8,538 nt of DNA from Clostridiales bacterium (GTDB lineage Bacteria > Bacillota_A > Clostridia > Lachnospirales > Lachnospiraceae). The translations under genes and the position numbers were made by a program. This document shows positions 7,329-8,538 of the stretch, in pieces. Position 1 is the first letter of the stretch. The number at the start of each line of letters is the position of its first letter. The notes below the pieces were generated by a model that worked only from the letters and a program-made list of their open reading frames with translations, was not told where the DNA came from and did no database searches. The DNA lies in assembly GCA_030154385.1 (NCBI GenBank), contig JASKJZ010000090.1, positions 1-8,538 on the forward strand, read 5' to 3'.

Positions 7329-8538
7329 AGGAAGCTAGAAATAAACTATACGAATCCTTGCACCTATCAAAAGAGGTGCTAGCGTACGGCGACACCATTT
7401 TGGAGCGCTTAAAGGATCGCTTTGAAGAAATTGATCTTGTCGCAGAATACAATCAAATGAAGGTCATAGGCGCGATGCAAGAAAAAAAGGTGAGTGACAT
7501 TCATTTTGCGGCAACCACGGGCTATGGATATAATGACCTTGGAAGAGATACCCTGGAGGAGGTCTATGCAGCGGCATTTAAAGCAGAGGCGGCACTGGTT
7601 CGTCCCCAGCTTACCTGTGGAACACATGCACTTACAATTGCGCTGTCTGCTAATCTAAGGCCAGGGGATGAACTGCTATCACCCGTTGGAAAGCCGTATG
7701 ATACCCTGGAAGGTGTGATAGGCATTCGTCCGTCGAAGGGTTCTCTTGCGGAATTTGGCATTACCTATGCGCAGGCGGATTTATTAGCGGATGGATCGTT
7801 TGATTTTGAAGCCATTCGCGCAAAGATCAATGATCGTACAAAAATGGTTACGATTCAGCGCTCTAAAGGGTATGCAACAAGACCTACACTTTCCGTTGCA
7901 CGCATCGGGGAATTGATTTCTTATATCAAAGCCATCAAGCCAGATGTGATTTGTATGGTGGATAATTGCTATGGTGAGTTTGTAGAAACAATGGAGCCAA
8001 GTGAAGTTGGAGCGGATCTTGTCGTAGGTTCCCTGATTAAAAATCCAGGCGGCGGGCTGGCACCGATTGGCGGCTACATAGTCGGGAAAAAGGAATACGT
8101 GGAGAATGCTGCTTACCGCTTGACTGCACCTGGGCTAGGTAAGGAGGTTGGCGCTAGTCTTGGGCTTAATGGAGCGCTTTATCAGGGATTTTTTATGGCA
8201 CCACAAGTGGTATCTGGGGCGCTTAAGGGTGCCATTTTTGCTGCGAATATCTATGAATCGCTTGGATTTTCGGTGATTCCAAATGGGAGTGAGCCGCGCT
8301 ACGATATCATCCAGGCCGTGACGCTTGGCTCCAAAGAAGCAATCGTCGCATTTTGTCGAGGAATACAAGCGGCTGCACCCGTTGATAGCTTTGTGGTACC
8401 AGAGCCTTGGGCAATGCCGGGGTATCATTCGGATGTAATCATGGCAGCAGGCGCCTTTATTCAGGGCTCTTCGATTGAATTAAGCGCGGATGCGCCGATT
8501 GAACAGCCGTATGCCGTCTATTTTCAGGGTGGATTAAC
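7325..8538 (+). CDS. ynbB: YnbB / methionine gamma-lyase-like PLP protein, 3' partial
   Basis: Fold-type I PLP-dependent protein of the family annotated variously as YnbB, aluminium resistance protein or methionine gamma-lyase family; true substrate is unsettled. The frame is open to the window end, giving 404 codons, so only a short tail is missing (B. subtilis YnbB is about 420 aa). Visible features: TTGYGYNDLGRD near 65-76, RPQLTCGTHAL near 93-103, VDNCYGEF with D213 as likely cofactor-nitrogen ligand, and GSLIKNPGGG with K239 as the probable Schiff-base lysine. The later EPWAMPGYHSDVIMAAG region is typical of this family. The ATG overlaps the miaA TGA (ATGA), and AAGGAAG at 7311-7317 is the ribosome site. 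The miaA-ynbB linkage is common in Firmicutes. It is probably an operon passenger relative to mismatch repair. Confidence 0.92.
   Translation, partial: MKEARNKLYESLHLSKEVLAYGDTILERLKDRFEEIDLVAEYNQMKVIGAMQEKKVSDIHFAATTGYGYNDLGRDTLEEVYAAAFKAEAALVRPQLTCGTHALTIALSANLRPGDELLSPVGKPYDTLEGVIGIRPSKGSLAEFGITYAQADLLADGSFDFEAIRAKINDRTKMVTIQRSKGYATRPTLSVARIGELISYIKAIKPDVICMVDNCYGEFVETMEPSEVGADLVVGSLIKNPGGGLAPIGGYIVGKKEYVENAAYRLTAPGLGKEVGASLGLNGALYQGFFMAPQVVSGALKGAIFAANIYESLGFSVIPNGSEPRYDIIQAVTLGSKEAIVAFCRGIQAAAPVDSFVVPEPWAMPGYHSDVIMAAGAFIQGSSIELSADAPIEQPYAVYFQGGL

Noticed and set aside
8135..8428. 97-codon minus-strand frame inside ynbB
   Set aside because: Antisense shadow of a conserved PLP enzyme; no recognisable domain.

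Overview
The window reads as one chromosomal stretch of a low-to-moderate GC Gram-positive anaerobe, most likely a clostridial lineage such as Lachnospiraceae. The inference rests on three things: the gene order mutS-mutL-miaA-ynbB, a MutL of the endonuclease type used by bacteria without MutH/Dam, and clostridial-style protein sequences. It is inference from protein character, not a database match.

All genes lie on the + strand and are packed like one transcription unit. In order: the 3' part of a membrane-linked MutS-family ATPase (1-1284, cut by the window start); rnhA, RNase HI (1297-1773); mutS (1775-4426); mutL, split by an in-frame TAA (4436-6103 and 6104-6346); miaA, tRNA A37 dimethylallyltransferase (6360-7328, TTG start); and a PLP-dependent YnbB / methionine gamma-lyase-like protein (7325-8538, cut by the window end). 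Gaps between genes are 12, 1, 9 and 13 nt, then a 4-nt ATGA overlap. No stretch over 300 nt lacks a gene, and I saw no terminator, promoter, tRNA, rRNA, CRISPR array or insertion sequence.

Functionally the core is methyl-independent mismatch repair: MutS finds the mismatch and MutL nicks the new strand through its metal-dependent C-terminal site. RNase HI and a second MutS-family ATPase sit immediately upstream. MiaA and YnbB are common operon neighbours of mutSL in Firmicutes and need not take part in repair.

The most notable observation is the TAA at 6101-6103. It interrupts mutL without a frame change and separates two halves of the endonuclease metal site: the DQHA-x2-E-x4-E motif lies before it, and the CKAAVK and CPHGRP motifs lie after it. 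This is either a real nonsense mutation (predicting a repair-deficient mutator), a sequencing or assembly error, or, less likely, a split two-polypeptide MutL. I found no convincing wholly new system.
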